Below, in pieces: positions 46,269-54,654 of a stretch of 64,000 bases of DNA. The translations under genes and the position numbers were made by a program. The DNA lies in NCBI GenBank assembly GCA_003583745.1, contig QXPY01000009.1, positions 124,001 to 188,000 of the forward strand, written 5' to 3'. Every line of letters begins with the position of its first letter. Position 1 is the stretch's first letter. The notes under the pieces are model-generated. The model made no database searches. It was not told where the DNA came from and worked only from the letters and a program-made list of their open reading frames with translations. The stretch comes from Rhodocyclales bacterium GT-UBC (GTDB lineage: Bacteria; Pseudomonadota; Gammaproteobacteria; Burkholderiales; Rhodocyclaceae).

Positions 46269-49004
46269 TCACGGGGGCGAACCCAGCCATTTGAGAATGC
46301 ACTGGTAAAGAGCCAGCGGCTCGACCGGCTTGGCGACGAAATCGTTCATGCCGGCTTCGATGCAGCGCCTCTTGTCTTCGCTGAACGCATTCGCCGTCAT
46401 GGCAATGATCGGGGTGTGGGCGTGCTGCGGCTGGGTCCGTATCCGTCGTGTCGCACTCAGGCCGTCGAGTTGTGGCATCTGCATGTCCATCAGGATCAAT
46501 CGGTAGTCGGTCTGGCCGGCTCGTTCGCACGCCTTGAGTCCGTCCTCGGCGTAATCGACGAGCAGACCGAGCTCGCTGAGCAGGGTCTGGGTGATTTCCC
46601 GATTGGTCGGCTCATCCTCGGCGAGCAGGATGCGAGTGCCGCGATGGGCTTGACGGAGGATGTCTTCCACTTCCGACAAGGGGCAGATGGGGTGCTGCGG
46701 ATCGATTGGCGGACCTTTCGGCAAGCGCACGGTGAACCAGAAAATACTCCCTGCGCCTTCCTGACTGCTGGCACCGGCATCGCCGCCCATCAACTGGGCC
46801 AGTTTGCGTGTGATGGCGAGGCCCAGACCAGTACCGCCGTATTTGCGGGTCATCGTATTGTCAGCTTGTTCAAAGGCTGAGAACAGGCGTGGCATGGCCT
46901 GGGCGGGGATGCCGATTCCGCTGTCGGCGACCTCGAAGTAAATCATTGCGCTGTCGGCGTTTTCGCTCAGCAGCTTTGCACCCAGGCGGACGAAACCCTT
47001 CTCGGTGAACTTGATGGCATTGGTTGCATAGTTGAGCAGGGCCTGTTGTAGTCGGGTCGGATCGCCCAGCAGGCCGTCCGGAAGGGGCCCTGCTTCTATG
47101 CCGAGGTGCAGGTTTTTGGCATCGGCACGATCCTGCAGGATGGAAACCACGGTGTCGAGCACGGTCCGGATATCGATCGGGACTTCCTCCAGAGAGAATT
47201 TCCCGGCTTCGATCTTGGAGAGTTCGAGGATGGCATTGATGATCGCCAACAGGTGTTCGCTGGCTCCTTGCAGTTTGCTCATGCGTTCCTGCTGTTCGGG
47301 AGACAGCCCGTTGCGGCGGATCATGTGAGCCATGCCGGTGATGGCGTTGAGCGGTGTCCGGATTTCGTGCGACATGTTGGCCAGGAAGGCACTCTTCGCG
47401 ATATTTGCTGTTTCGGCCGCCTCCTTGGCACTGAGCAGTTCCGCTGTCCGCTCGTTGACGACATCTTCCAGATGCAGGCGGTGGAGTTCCAGGTCTCTCT
47501 CGGCGCGCTTCCGTTCGCTGATGTCGATGTCGATACAGTACATTTCAGGCTCGCCGTTGCTGCCATTCAGCATGATATGGCTTGAGAAGACTTCGACCGG
47601 TTCCCCGTTGGCCCGGCGCAATGTCAGTTCGCCCGCCGGGATGGCCGGCCCGCCGGATACCCAGGCCGAGGTCAGGCGAACAACCTCGGCGCGCATTGCT
47701 TCGGGAATGATCAGGTCTTCCAGTCGGGCCCCCAGCGCCGCTTCGCGGCGGTAGCCGTAGAGCGTTTCGCTGGCCTTGTTCCAGAAGATGACTTGCCGAT
47801 TGCGATCGTAGCCCTGCACAGAGATGGCAGGCACGTGTTCGAAGATCGTGCGGAAACGTTCTTCGCTCTCGCGCAGGGTTCTTTCCTGCTTGAGTTCCTC
47901 GGTGATATCGATGCTCAGGCTGACCAGTGCGACCGGTTCGCCGTATTCGTTGCGTTTGACCGACTTGAGTACCCGCAGGTCGTGGACCTGGCCATCGCTG
48001 AACGGCAATTGCAATTGGGTAACGGTGATTTCCCTTGCGTGCCACGCCTCGCGGTCGGCCGCGATGAGAGGTCCGCGAAATTCCAGGGGGATCAAGTCGG
48101 CATAATGCGCCGCGGCGAGAAAGCGACTTTCGGTAATCCCCGTCGCCTGGCAAAAGGCCTTGTTCACGAAAGAGAGCTTGCCGCCAACGTCCTGTAGCCA
48201 GATGCCGATGGGGGCGGTGTCGAGAATCAGTTGGAGGGTTTGGCGTTCCCGTTGCAAAGCTTGTTCGGCCAGGACCTTGTCGGTAATGTCGCGGGCGACG
48301 CCGAATAGACCGATGATTTCGCCTCGACTGTCGCGAATCGGGTATTTCCTGTTATCGACCCAGCCCTGGCGCCCATCCTTGCCTAGCGTTTTCTGGATTT
48401 CCCGGGCGACCGGTGCGCCGGCAAAGATCTGCTTTTCGAGGCGGTAGTAATGGTCGGCGAAGGCCTCAGGAAAAATGTCGTAGTCGGTTTGGCCGAGCAA
48501 GTCAGACCAATGTTCACTTGGCGCAGTCACCGCGACCAGGGTTTGGCTGGCACCGGTCAGCACATGATTGCGGTCCTTGAAATAGATGTAATCATCGGTC
48601 ATTTCAAGCATCGCCCGGAAGTTCGCTGCCAGGTCTTCGGCGGCCAGCGGCAAGGCGAGACTCTTCGCATCCTGCAGAACCAGGTTCAGTACCGGACAGG
48701 CATCGTTGCCCATTTCCTTGCGATAGATGCCCTTGACGCAACGAATGCGGCCATCGGCGTGGCGGAGGCGGAAATTGACGTTGCCATCGAGAGAAATGGG
48801 GGGCGAGGCAAACAGGCTGGCAGCGATATCGGAATCATCGGCGTGGATCAGGGCCGGCAGGGCAATTTGCGCACCCAGGAAGTCCTCGGGTGGATAGCCG
48901 AGGAGAGCGAGGACTCCCTCGCTCACTGCGCGCACCGGCATCGCCTCGGTCAGCACGATCGTGAAGTGTGCTTCCACGACTGGGCGGCCAACTATCTGGA
49001 TCAT
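46269..49004 (-). CDS. hybrid multi-PAS sensor histidine kinase with C-terminal receiver
   Basis: I use the ATG at 49004 (MIQIVGRPVVEAHFTIVL) after a GGGGA ribosome site, which gives 911 residues; a GTG 14 codons earlier is possible. There is no membrane segment. Four PAS-like units occupy about residues 1-110, 130-255, 260-385 and 390-510. Then come HisKA with H near 546 (SHEIRTPLNA), the ATPase domain (NYATNAIKF, GTGLGLAI) and a receiver with phospho-acceptor D near 840 (LMDMQMP) and T/K switch residues (MTANAF, AKPVE). It is a cytoplasmic sensor of unknown signal, perhaps redox or small ligand, between the nir block and cphA. Confidence 0.9.
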   Translation of the reverse strand: MIQIVGRPVVEAHFTIVLTEAMPVRAVSEGVLALLGYPPEDFLGAQIALPALIHADDSDIAASLFASPPISLDGNVNFRLRHADGRIRCVKGIYRKEMGNDACPVLNLVLQDAKSLALPLAAEDLAANFRAMLEMTDDYIYFKDRNHVLTGASQTLVAVTAPSEHWSDLLGQTDYDIFPEAFADHYYRLEKQIFAGAPVAREIQKTLGKDGRQGWVDNRKYPIRDSRGEIIGLFGVARDITDKVLAEQALQRERQTLQLILDTAPIGIWLQDVGGKLSFVNKAFCQATGITESRFLAAAHYADLIPLEFRGPLIAADREAWHAREITVTQLQLPFSDGQVHDLRVLKSVKRNEYGEPVALVSLSIDITEELKQERTLRESEERFRTIFEHVPAISVQGYDRNRQVIFWNKASETLYGYRREAALGARLEDLIIPEAMRAEVVRLTSAWVSGGPAIPAGELTLRRANGEPVEVFSSHIMLNGSNGEPEMYCIDIDISERKRAERDLELHRLHLEDVVNERTAELLSAKEAAETANIAKSAFLANMSHEIRTPLNAITGMAHMIRRNGLSPEQQERMSKLQGASEHLLAIINAILELSKIEAGKFSLEEVPIDIRTVLDTVVSILQDRADAKNLHLGIEAGPLPDGLLGDPTRLQQALLNYATNAIKFTEKGFVRLGAKLLSENADSAMIYFEVADSGIGIPAQAMPRLFSAFEQADNTMTRKYGGTGLGLAITRKLAQLMGGDAGASSQEGAGSIFWFTVRLPKGPPIDPQHPICPLSEVEDILRQAHRGTRILLAEDEPTNREITQTLLSELGLLVDYAEDGLKACERAGQTDYRLILMDMQMPQLDGLSATRRIRTQPQHAHTPIIAMTANAFSEDKRRCIEAGMNDFVAKPVEPLALYQCILKWLGSPP

Positions 49005-49163
49005 GCTTTTCCCCGCTAAACCGTGACAGGTTATGACAACGAGCACATTCGATTCCCCCGGTAAGCATAACGCTTAGCTCGTGATTTGTGGCGAAAGGGA
49101 ATCCGGTCAGGGTGAAAAGAGGCGATTCGCGATGTGTCTTGTGGTGATCCGCGGGCACAAATG

Positions 49164-49191
49164 ACGAAGCCCGGCGGAGGCCGGGCTTCGT
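49164..49191 (-). terminator. hairpin terminator after cphA
   Basis: A perfect 12-base stem (starting CGAAGCCCGGC) with a GGAG loop lies 17 bases past the cphA stop on the minus strand. A long T run is absent, but the stem is very stable. Confidence 0.7.
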
Positions 49192-49207
49192 ACGGCTGAT
49201 GACGCGA

Positions 49208-51781
49208 TCAGTTTGCTTCGGCGATACGCGTGGCGATGTGTGCCAGCGCCTCTTCCACCTGGTCGATCAGGATCAGGCACAGATCGCCGGGTTGCAGGCG
49301 GCTCAAGGCGGTATCGATGGCGATGAATTCGCCGGTGATGGCGTCGATCTGTTTGGTTCGACTGGCGTTGGCCAGACCTTCGCGGAGCAGGGCGATGACT
49401 TCGCCATCTTCCCGACCACGTTGGCAGGCATCCTGATAAAGCACGACATCGTCGAAGGCTTCGCCGAGGATTTCGGTTTGCTGCCGGATGTCGTCGTCGC
49501 GCCGGTCGCCGGCGCCGCTGATCACCACTGAGCGCCGCTTGGCCGGCATGTTCTCGATGGCATTGACCAGGGCCTGGATGGCATCCGGGTTGTGACCGTA
49601 ATCTGCAATCAGGGTGGCGCCCTTGTAATCGAAAACGTTGAAGCGGCCGGGGGCGGTCGCCGAATCGCTGACGAAGTTGGCCAGCGCTTGCTCGATGATC
49701 GCCCAGTCATAGCCCAGGGCCCAGCCGGTGGCGATGGCCGCCATGGCGTTTTCGACCTGGAAGCCGATCGTGCCGTTGCGGGTCAGCGGGACATTGGCCA
49801 GCGGAATGCGGTGTTTCTTGCGGCCTTCGCCGCAGATGATGGCATCGCGTTCGACGTAAATGACACGCTTGCCCTGGGCGCGGTGGGTGGCCAGGACCGG
49901 ATTCATCCGGTCGCGGGCGAAGAAGATGATCTCGCCCTGGCAATGGTGGGCCATTGCCGCGACCACCGGGTCGGCTGCATTGAGGACGGCGGTGCCGTTC
50001 GGGGCCACGTTTTCGACGATGACACGCTTGACCACGGCCAGTTCGTCGACGGTGGTGATGAAGTTGAGACCGAGGTGGTCGCCGATGCCGATGTTGGTGA
50101 TGACGGCCACGTCGCACATATCGAAGCCGAGACCTTCGCGCAAGACACCGCCGCGGGCGGTTTCGAACACGGCGGCATCGACGTCGGGGTGGAGCAGGAC
50201 GTTACGGGCGCTGCGCGGACCGCTGCAGTCACCGTCGTCAGTGCGACGGCCTTCGATATAGACGCCATCGGTGCTGGTCATGCCGACGCGCAGCCCCTTG
50301 CTTTCGAAGATGCGGCCGATCAGGCGGCTGGTTGTCGTCTTGCCATTGGTGCCGGCGATGGCGACCACGGGGATACGGGCATTGTCGCCATCCGGGAACA
50401 TCATGCCGACGATGGCTTCGCCGACGGCACGGCCCTTGCCGAACGAGGGGTCGAGGTGCATGCGCAGGCCGGGTGCGGCATTGACTTCGACGATGCCGCC
50501 ACCCTGGTCTTCCAGCGGCTTGTGAATGGTGTCGCAGACGACGTCGATGCCGGCAATGTCGAGGCCGACGGTCTGGGCAGCAGCCACGGCGGCGGCAGCC
50601 AGTTCCGGATGCACGTCGTCGGTGACGTCGGTTGCTGTGCCGCCGGTGGACAGGTTGGCATTGTTGCGCAATACGACGCGGACGCCGCGCGGTGGCACCG
50701 ATTCGGCGCTATAGCCTTGCTCGGCGAGGCGGGCGAGGGCGATCTCGTCGAAACGGATCTTGGTCAGCGAGGTGGCGTGACCGTCGGAGCGGCGCGGGTC
50801 GCTATTCACGATGTCGACCAGCTCGCGCACGGTATGAGTGCCGTCGCCGACCACCAGCGGCGGATCGCGGCGGGCGGCGGCGATCAGCTTGTCACCGATG
50901 ACCAGGAAACGCCAGTCGTGGCCGGAGAGGTATTTCTCGACCAGGATGTCGTCGCGGAATTCGATGGCCAGGTTGTAGGCACGGCGGACCTGCTCTTCGC
51001 TCGTCAGGTTGACCGAAATCCCCTTGCCCTGGTTGCCGTCCTGCGGCTTGACGACAACCGGCAGGCCGATTTCCTGGGCCGCTGCCCAGGCATCATCCTC
51101 GTCCTCGACCGGGCGGCCGCGCGGTACGGCGACGCCGGCGGCGTGCAGCAGCTTCTTGGTCAGCTCTTTGTCCTGGGCGATGGCTTCGGCAATGGCGCTG
51201 GTGAAACTGGTTTCGGCTGCCTGAATGCGCTTCTGCTTGCTGCCCCAGCCAAACTGGACCAGGCTGCCCTGGGTCAGGCGGCGGAAAGGGATGCCGCGCG
51301 CGACAGCGGCGGCGACAATCGATCCGGTCGATGGTCCGAGGCGAATGTCTTCGTCCAGGTCACGCAGTTCCTTGAGTGTGCCTTCAAGGTCGAACGGCGT
51401 GTCATTGAGCGCTGCTGCGCAGAGTTGTTCGGCGCGTTCGAAGGCAAGGCGCCCGACATCTTCCTCGGTGTATTCGACGACGACCTGGTAAACCCCTTGG
51501 TCTACCGTCTGCGCCGTCCGGCTGAAGGTGACCGGGCAGCCGGCCTGGGCTTGCAGGCCAAGTGCCGCGAATTCCAGCGCATGCGCCATCGAGACGGTGT
51601 CGAGGTGGTCGGACGGGATCAGGTCGCCCAGTTCAGGAAAGCGCTCGCGCAGGCGCGCTTCGAAATTGGGCAATTCGGAAATGGCGCACTCGGCTCCTTC
51701 GCAGGTGACGATGGCCTGAATCGCGGTGTGGCGACTCCACAGATTGGGGCCGCGCAGGGCGCGGATGCGGGAAACGTCCAT
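49208..51781 (-). CDS. cphA: cyanophycin synthetase (full-length CphA)
   Basis: The 857 residues have the three-part layout: N-terminal domain (1-160), ATP-grasp domain (about 190-470, with VVVKPQDGNQGKGISVNL) and a Mur-ligase-like domain with P-loop AGTNGKTTTSRL near residue 480 and C-terminal part APGRFNVFDYKGATLIADYG after residue 710. The ATP-grasp part adds Asp to the backbone and the Mur-like part adds Arg to the side chain, making the storage polymer multi-L-arginyl-poly-L-aspartate. It follows the shorter paralogue by 16 bases in one operon. Confidence 0.97.
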   Translation of the reverse strand: MDVSRIRALRGPNLWSRHTAIQAIVTCEGAECAISELPNFEARLRERFPELGDLIPSDHLDTVSMAHALEFAALGLQAQAGCPVTFSRTAQTVDQGVYQVVVEYTEEDVGRLAFERAEQLCAAALNDTPFDLEGTLKELRDLDEDIRLGPSTGSIVAAAVARGIPFRRLTQGSLVQFGWGSKQKRIQAAETSFTSAIAEAIAQDKELTKKLLHAAGVAVPRGRPVEDEDDAWAAAQEIGLPVVVKPQDGNQGKGISVNLTSEEQVRRAYNLAIEFRDDILVEKYLSGHDWRFLVIGDKLIAAARRDPPLVVGDGTHTVRELVDIVNSDPRRSDGHATSLTKIRFDEIALARLAEQGYSAESVPPRGVRVVLRNNANLSTGGTATDVTDDVHPELAAAAVAAAQTVGLDIAGIDVVCDTIHKPLEDQGGGIVEVNAAPGLRMHLDPSFGKGRAVGEAIVGMMFPDGDNARIPVVAIAGTNGKTTTSRLIGRIFESKGLRVGMTSTDGVYIEGRRTDDGDCSGPRSARNVLLHPDVDAAVFETARGGVLREGLGFDMCDVAVITNIGIGDHLGLNFITTVDELAVVKRVIVENVAPNGTAVLNAADPVVAAMAHHCQGEIIFFARDRMNPVLATHRAQGKRVIYVERDAIICGEGRKKHRIPLANVPLTRNGTIGFQVENAMAAIATGWALGYDWAIIEQALANFVSDSATAPGRFNVFDYKGATLIADYGHNPDAIQALVNAIENMPAKRRSVVISGAGDRRDDDIRQQTEILGEAFDDVVLYQDACQRGREDGEVIALLREGLANASRTKQIDAITGEFIAIDTALSRLQPGDLCLILIDQVEEALAHIATRIAEAN

Positions 51782-51797
51782 GACGCTCTAGTCCTTG

Positions 51798-54035
51798 TTA
51801 TTTCCGGGCGGACGCCGGCTTGTTGTGGCTCAGCGGCAGCATCGCTGCCGGATCGGGCAGTTCGAGGCCGTAGGTCTTCAGACCGGTCTTGATTACTTCC
51901 TGGGTCAGGCCGAGCGCCCAGCCGGCCGCAACGGCGGCAAGCAGGTTGGCGATCGCATTCGGCTGCTTGTCCTTGCCGATGATCGGTGCATCGCCCAGGC
52001 GGCAGAGACGGATCTCGTCCTTGCCCGAGGCCAGCGTGACCCGCCCTTCGGCGATATAAACGCCGCGCTTGCCTGCGGCCAGGTGGGCGGCCATGGCCGG
52101 GGCACCGGCGGTGCTGGCAAAGAAGATCACTTCGCCGTCGCAGAGCTCGGCAAAGTCGGCGACCAGTTCGTCTTCGGCATTCAGAACGGCATGGCCGCTG
52201 GGCAGCACGACATCGACCTGGGTCCGGTAGATCGAACGCGGTGTCGTGTAGTACTCGCCGCCGGTCGGTTGGACGTCCCAGCGGGAGAGGTCTTCTTCGT
52301 CCGAAACGATGTTGGTGACGATGCCGACCGAGCAACGGTCGTAAGGCAGGCCTTCGCCGAGGATGACTTCGGCGCCGTTTTCGATCACGGCAGCCTGGAC
52401 GCTGCGATTGAGCAGTAAGCGACGGCCACCTTCCCAATTGGCCGCATTGCTTTTCTGGACTTGGCGACGTCCCAGGAAAATGCCGTCGCTGCTGGCCAGG
52501 CCAGCGTGTTGGCCGGAGAGGTAAAGCAGATGGGCGACCAGTTTGGCGACGGTGGTCTTGCCGTGGGTGCCGGTCACGCCGACCAGCGGCACGCGACCGC
52601 GTTCGCCGGCGCCAAACAGGTTGTCCACGATGGCCTGGCCGACCGGACGCGGCTTGCCGATGCCCGGCTTGATGTGCATGAGCAGGCTGGGGCCGGCATT
52701 GACTTCGACGATGGCGCCGCCTTGCGGTCCCAGCGGTTGGGAAATGTCCTTGCACACCAGATCGATGCCGGCAATGTCGAGACCGACGATGCGGGCAGCC
52801 AGTGCGGCGGTACGGGCCGTTTCCGGATGAACTTCGTCGGTACAGTCGAAGGCGTGGTTGGCATTGCGCTGGATCAGCACTTCGCGGCCGGCGGCCGGAA
52901 TCGATTCGCCGCTCAGGCCCTGGCGTTCCAGTTCCATGCGGGCGGCGGTATCGATGCGGATGATCGAGAGCGGATGCAGTTCGGTGGTGCCACGGCGCGG
53001 ATCGGTATTGATCTGGCTGTCGATCAGCATCTGGACGGTCGATTGGCCGTCGCCGGTGACGGTGATCAGGTCGCTGCGGTTGGCGGCGACCAGTTTGCCG
53101 CCGACCACCAGCAGGCGATGTTCGATACCCTGGATGGAGCGCTCGACAAGCACGCCGGAGCCTTCTTCGACGGCAATGGCGTAAGCCTTGGCCACTTCTT
53201 CCTTGCTGGTCAGGTCGATGAAGACGCCGCGGCCGTGATTGCCGTCGGTCGGCTTGACGACGACCGGGATGCCGATGTCTTCGGCGGCTTCCCATGCGTC
53301 TTCCGGGCCGTCGACCTCACGGCCTTCCGGAATCGGCACGCCGCAGGACGAAAGCAGGGTCTTGGTGAGGTCCTTGTCGCGCGAAATGGTTTCGGCGATG
53401 GCGCTGGTCTGGTCGGTTTCCGCCGTCCAGATGCGGCGCATGGCAGCCCCGTAGCCAAGTTGTACCAGGTTGCCGTCGTCGAGCAGGCGGATGGCCGGGA
53501 TGCTGCGTGCTTCGGCAGCATTGACGATGGCGGCAGTCGAGGGGCCGAGATATTTGCGATCGACGCGGCGCCGCATGGTGCTGGTCGCTTCGGCCATGTC
53601 GAAGGGCTCGTCATTGACGGCGGCGAGAATGAGCTTGATACCGAGTTCGAGGGCGAGACGGGTGCAATCTTCCTGAAAGTTGCTGATCGCCAGCTTGTAG
53701 ACGCCACGTTCGGTAGTTTCCCGCGTCCGCCCGAAGCCATCGGGCAGTCCGCCCAAGGTCATCAGTTCGAGGGCGACATGTTCAAGCACATGGCCGATCC
53801 AGGTGCCTTCGTCGAGGCGGCGCAGGAAACCGCCGCGTTCGTCGTAGTTGCAGCGGTGCTCGACCAGCGAGGGCAACCAGGCGGTCAGTCTTTCGGTGAA
53901 ACCGGGGAGTTTGTTGCTCGGATAGTCTTCAAATTCGCCGATGTCGATCCACGCTTCGAGCGCGGGGGGGTAGGTCCAGATACTCGGGCCACGCAGGGAA
54001 ATGATGTCCCGAATGATGATGTCTTTTTTGCTCAT
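51798..54035 (-). CDS. cphA2: cyanophycin synthetase paralogue lacking the Mur C-terminal subdomain
   Basis: The 745 residues align with the full-length CphA over the N-terminal domain, the ATP-grasp (VVVKPTDGNHGRGVFI) and the Mur central part with P-loop TGTHGKTT near residue 490. The protein ends after GLELPDPAAMLPLSHNKP, just where the full-length copy goes on with its ligase C-terminal subdomain. Only 16 bases separate its stop from the next start, so no relic of a lost end remains. Shortened paralogues are known as CphA' or CphA2; cyanobacterial CphA2 joins beta-aspartyl-arginine dipeptides. The symbol is used by that analogy. Confidence 0.9.
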   Translation of the reverse strand: MSKKDIIIRDIISLRGPSIWTYPPALEAWIDIGEFEDYPSNKLPGFTERLTAWLPSLVEHRCNYDERGGFLRRLDEGTWIGHVLEHVALELMTLGGLPDGFGRTRETTERGVYKLAISNFQEDCTRLALELGIKLILAAVNDEPFDMAEATSTMRRRVDRKYLGPSTAAIVNAAEARSIPAIRLLDDGNLVQLGYGAAMRRIWTAETDQTSAIAETISRDKDLTKTLLSSCGVPIPEGREVDGPEDAWEAAEDIGIPVVVKPTDGNHGRGVFIDLTSKEEVAKAYAIAVEEGSGVLVERSIQGIEHRLLVVGGKLVAANRSDLITVTGDGQSTVQMLIDSQINTDPRRGTTELHPLSIIRIDTAARMELERQGLSGESIPAAGREVLIQRNANHAFDCTDEVHPETARTAALAARIVGLDIAGIDLVCKDISQPLGPQGGAIVEVNAGPSLLMHIKPGIGKPRPVGQAIVDNLFGAGERGRVPLVGVTGTHGKTTVAKLVAHLLYLSGQHAGLASSDGIFLGRRQVQKSNAANWEGGRRLLLNRSVQAAVIENGAEVILGEGLPYDRCSVGIVTNIVSDEEDLSRWDVQPTGGEYYTTPRSIYRTQVDVVLPSGHAVLNAEDELVADFAELCDGEVIFFASTAGAPAMAAHLAAGKRGVYIAEGRVTLASGKDEIRLCRLGDAPIIGKDKQPNAIANLLAAVAAGWALGLTQEVIKTGLKTYGLELPDPAAMLPLSHNKPASARK

Positions 54036-54125
54036 GCTTGTTTCGCCCGGCTCCGTTCCACGGTGAAAATTGTTATTGGGGCAGCTGATAATTATTAACG
54101 CTTTCGCCAGTCAGTGGGCTGACCT

Positions 54126-54143
54126 GTGACAAAAAAATGTCAC
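54126..54143. promoter_or_regulatory. palindromic operator candidate upstream of the cphA2-cphA pair
   Basis: GTGACA-AAAAAA-TGTCAC is a perfect inverted repeat with 6-base arms and a 6-base A spacer. It lies in the 138-base gap between the DUF1854 gene and the shorter cphA, about 90-108 bases before the latter's start. A second small inverted repeat, GTCAG-TGGG-CTGAC, lies beside it. The gap could hold a second promoter for cphA2-cphA with its own regulator. Confidence 0.5.
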
Positions 54144-54173
54144 CAATCGCTACCCTCTGTTACAGACGAACGC

Positions 54174-54644
54174 CTAAAGGAAGCGGTCGAGCAGCTTGCG
54201 GCTGTGACGGTCAAGTTGCGTCAGGTCGCGGATCAGGAACTCGATGCCGTGGCTGTCGGCGATCATCAGGCGCTTGTCCGAGAGGCGCCGGATGTCTTCC
54301 TCGCCCTTGAGTGTCAGCTCGGTGCGGCCCCGGTTGGTTCCGACCTCCCAGGTACTCGGGCAGGCGAAGCTCGATACCGAGAGAATCTGGTTGATTTCCG
54401 GGACGAACTCGCGACTGGCCAGTTCGGCTTCGATCAGCTGCGCAATATCGGCTGGCAGCTCGGCGAGACGATCGATCCAGGCGACTTCGTGGCCTTCCGT
54501 ATTGACCAGGGAGAGTCCCTCGGCGGGGGCGGCAATCGGAAAAGTGCGCACCGGCGTGATGCCTTCGTGGCGTTCACCGGCCGGGGTGGTCAGTACCAGT
54601 CGGCCGAAAGGGTCGCGCACAAGTTGGAATTGGGAATTCGGCAT
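54174..54644 (-). CDS. cyanophycin-metabolism-associated DUF1854 protein
   Basis: The ATG at 54644 gives 156 residues (MPNSQFQLVRDPFGRLV...). The upstream part of the frame is in the exporter gene. The features LVRDPFGRLVLTTPAGERHEG, then PVRTFPIAAPAEGLSLV, then FACPSTWEVGTNRGRTEL belong to the DUF1854 family. I recall that family being annotated as cyanophycin-metabolism associated because it keeps company with cphA. No catalytic residues or signal are visible. It follows the ABC exporter by 10 bases and lies before the cphA pair on the same strand. Confidence 0.88.
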   Translation of the reverse strand: MPNSQFQLVRDPFGRLVLTTPAGERHEGITPVRTFPIAAPAEGLSLVNTEGHEVAWIDRLAELPADIAQLIEAELASREFVPEINQILSVSSFACPSTWEVGTNRGRTELTLKGEEDIRRLSDKRLMIADSHGIEFLIRDLTQLDRHSRKLLDRFL

Positions 54645-54654
54645 GCTGTTCTTT

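Noticed and set aside
49592..51892. A 766-codon plus-strand open frame opposite cphA, and similar ones at 52461-54098 and 34286-36139
   Set aside because: They lie fully antisense to well-recognised genes, have no family motif and show the composition expected from a GC-rich shadow frame.
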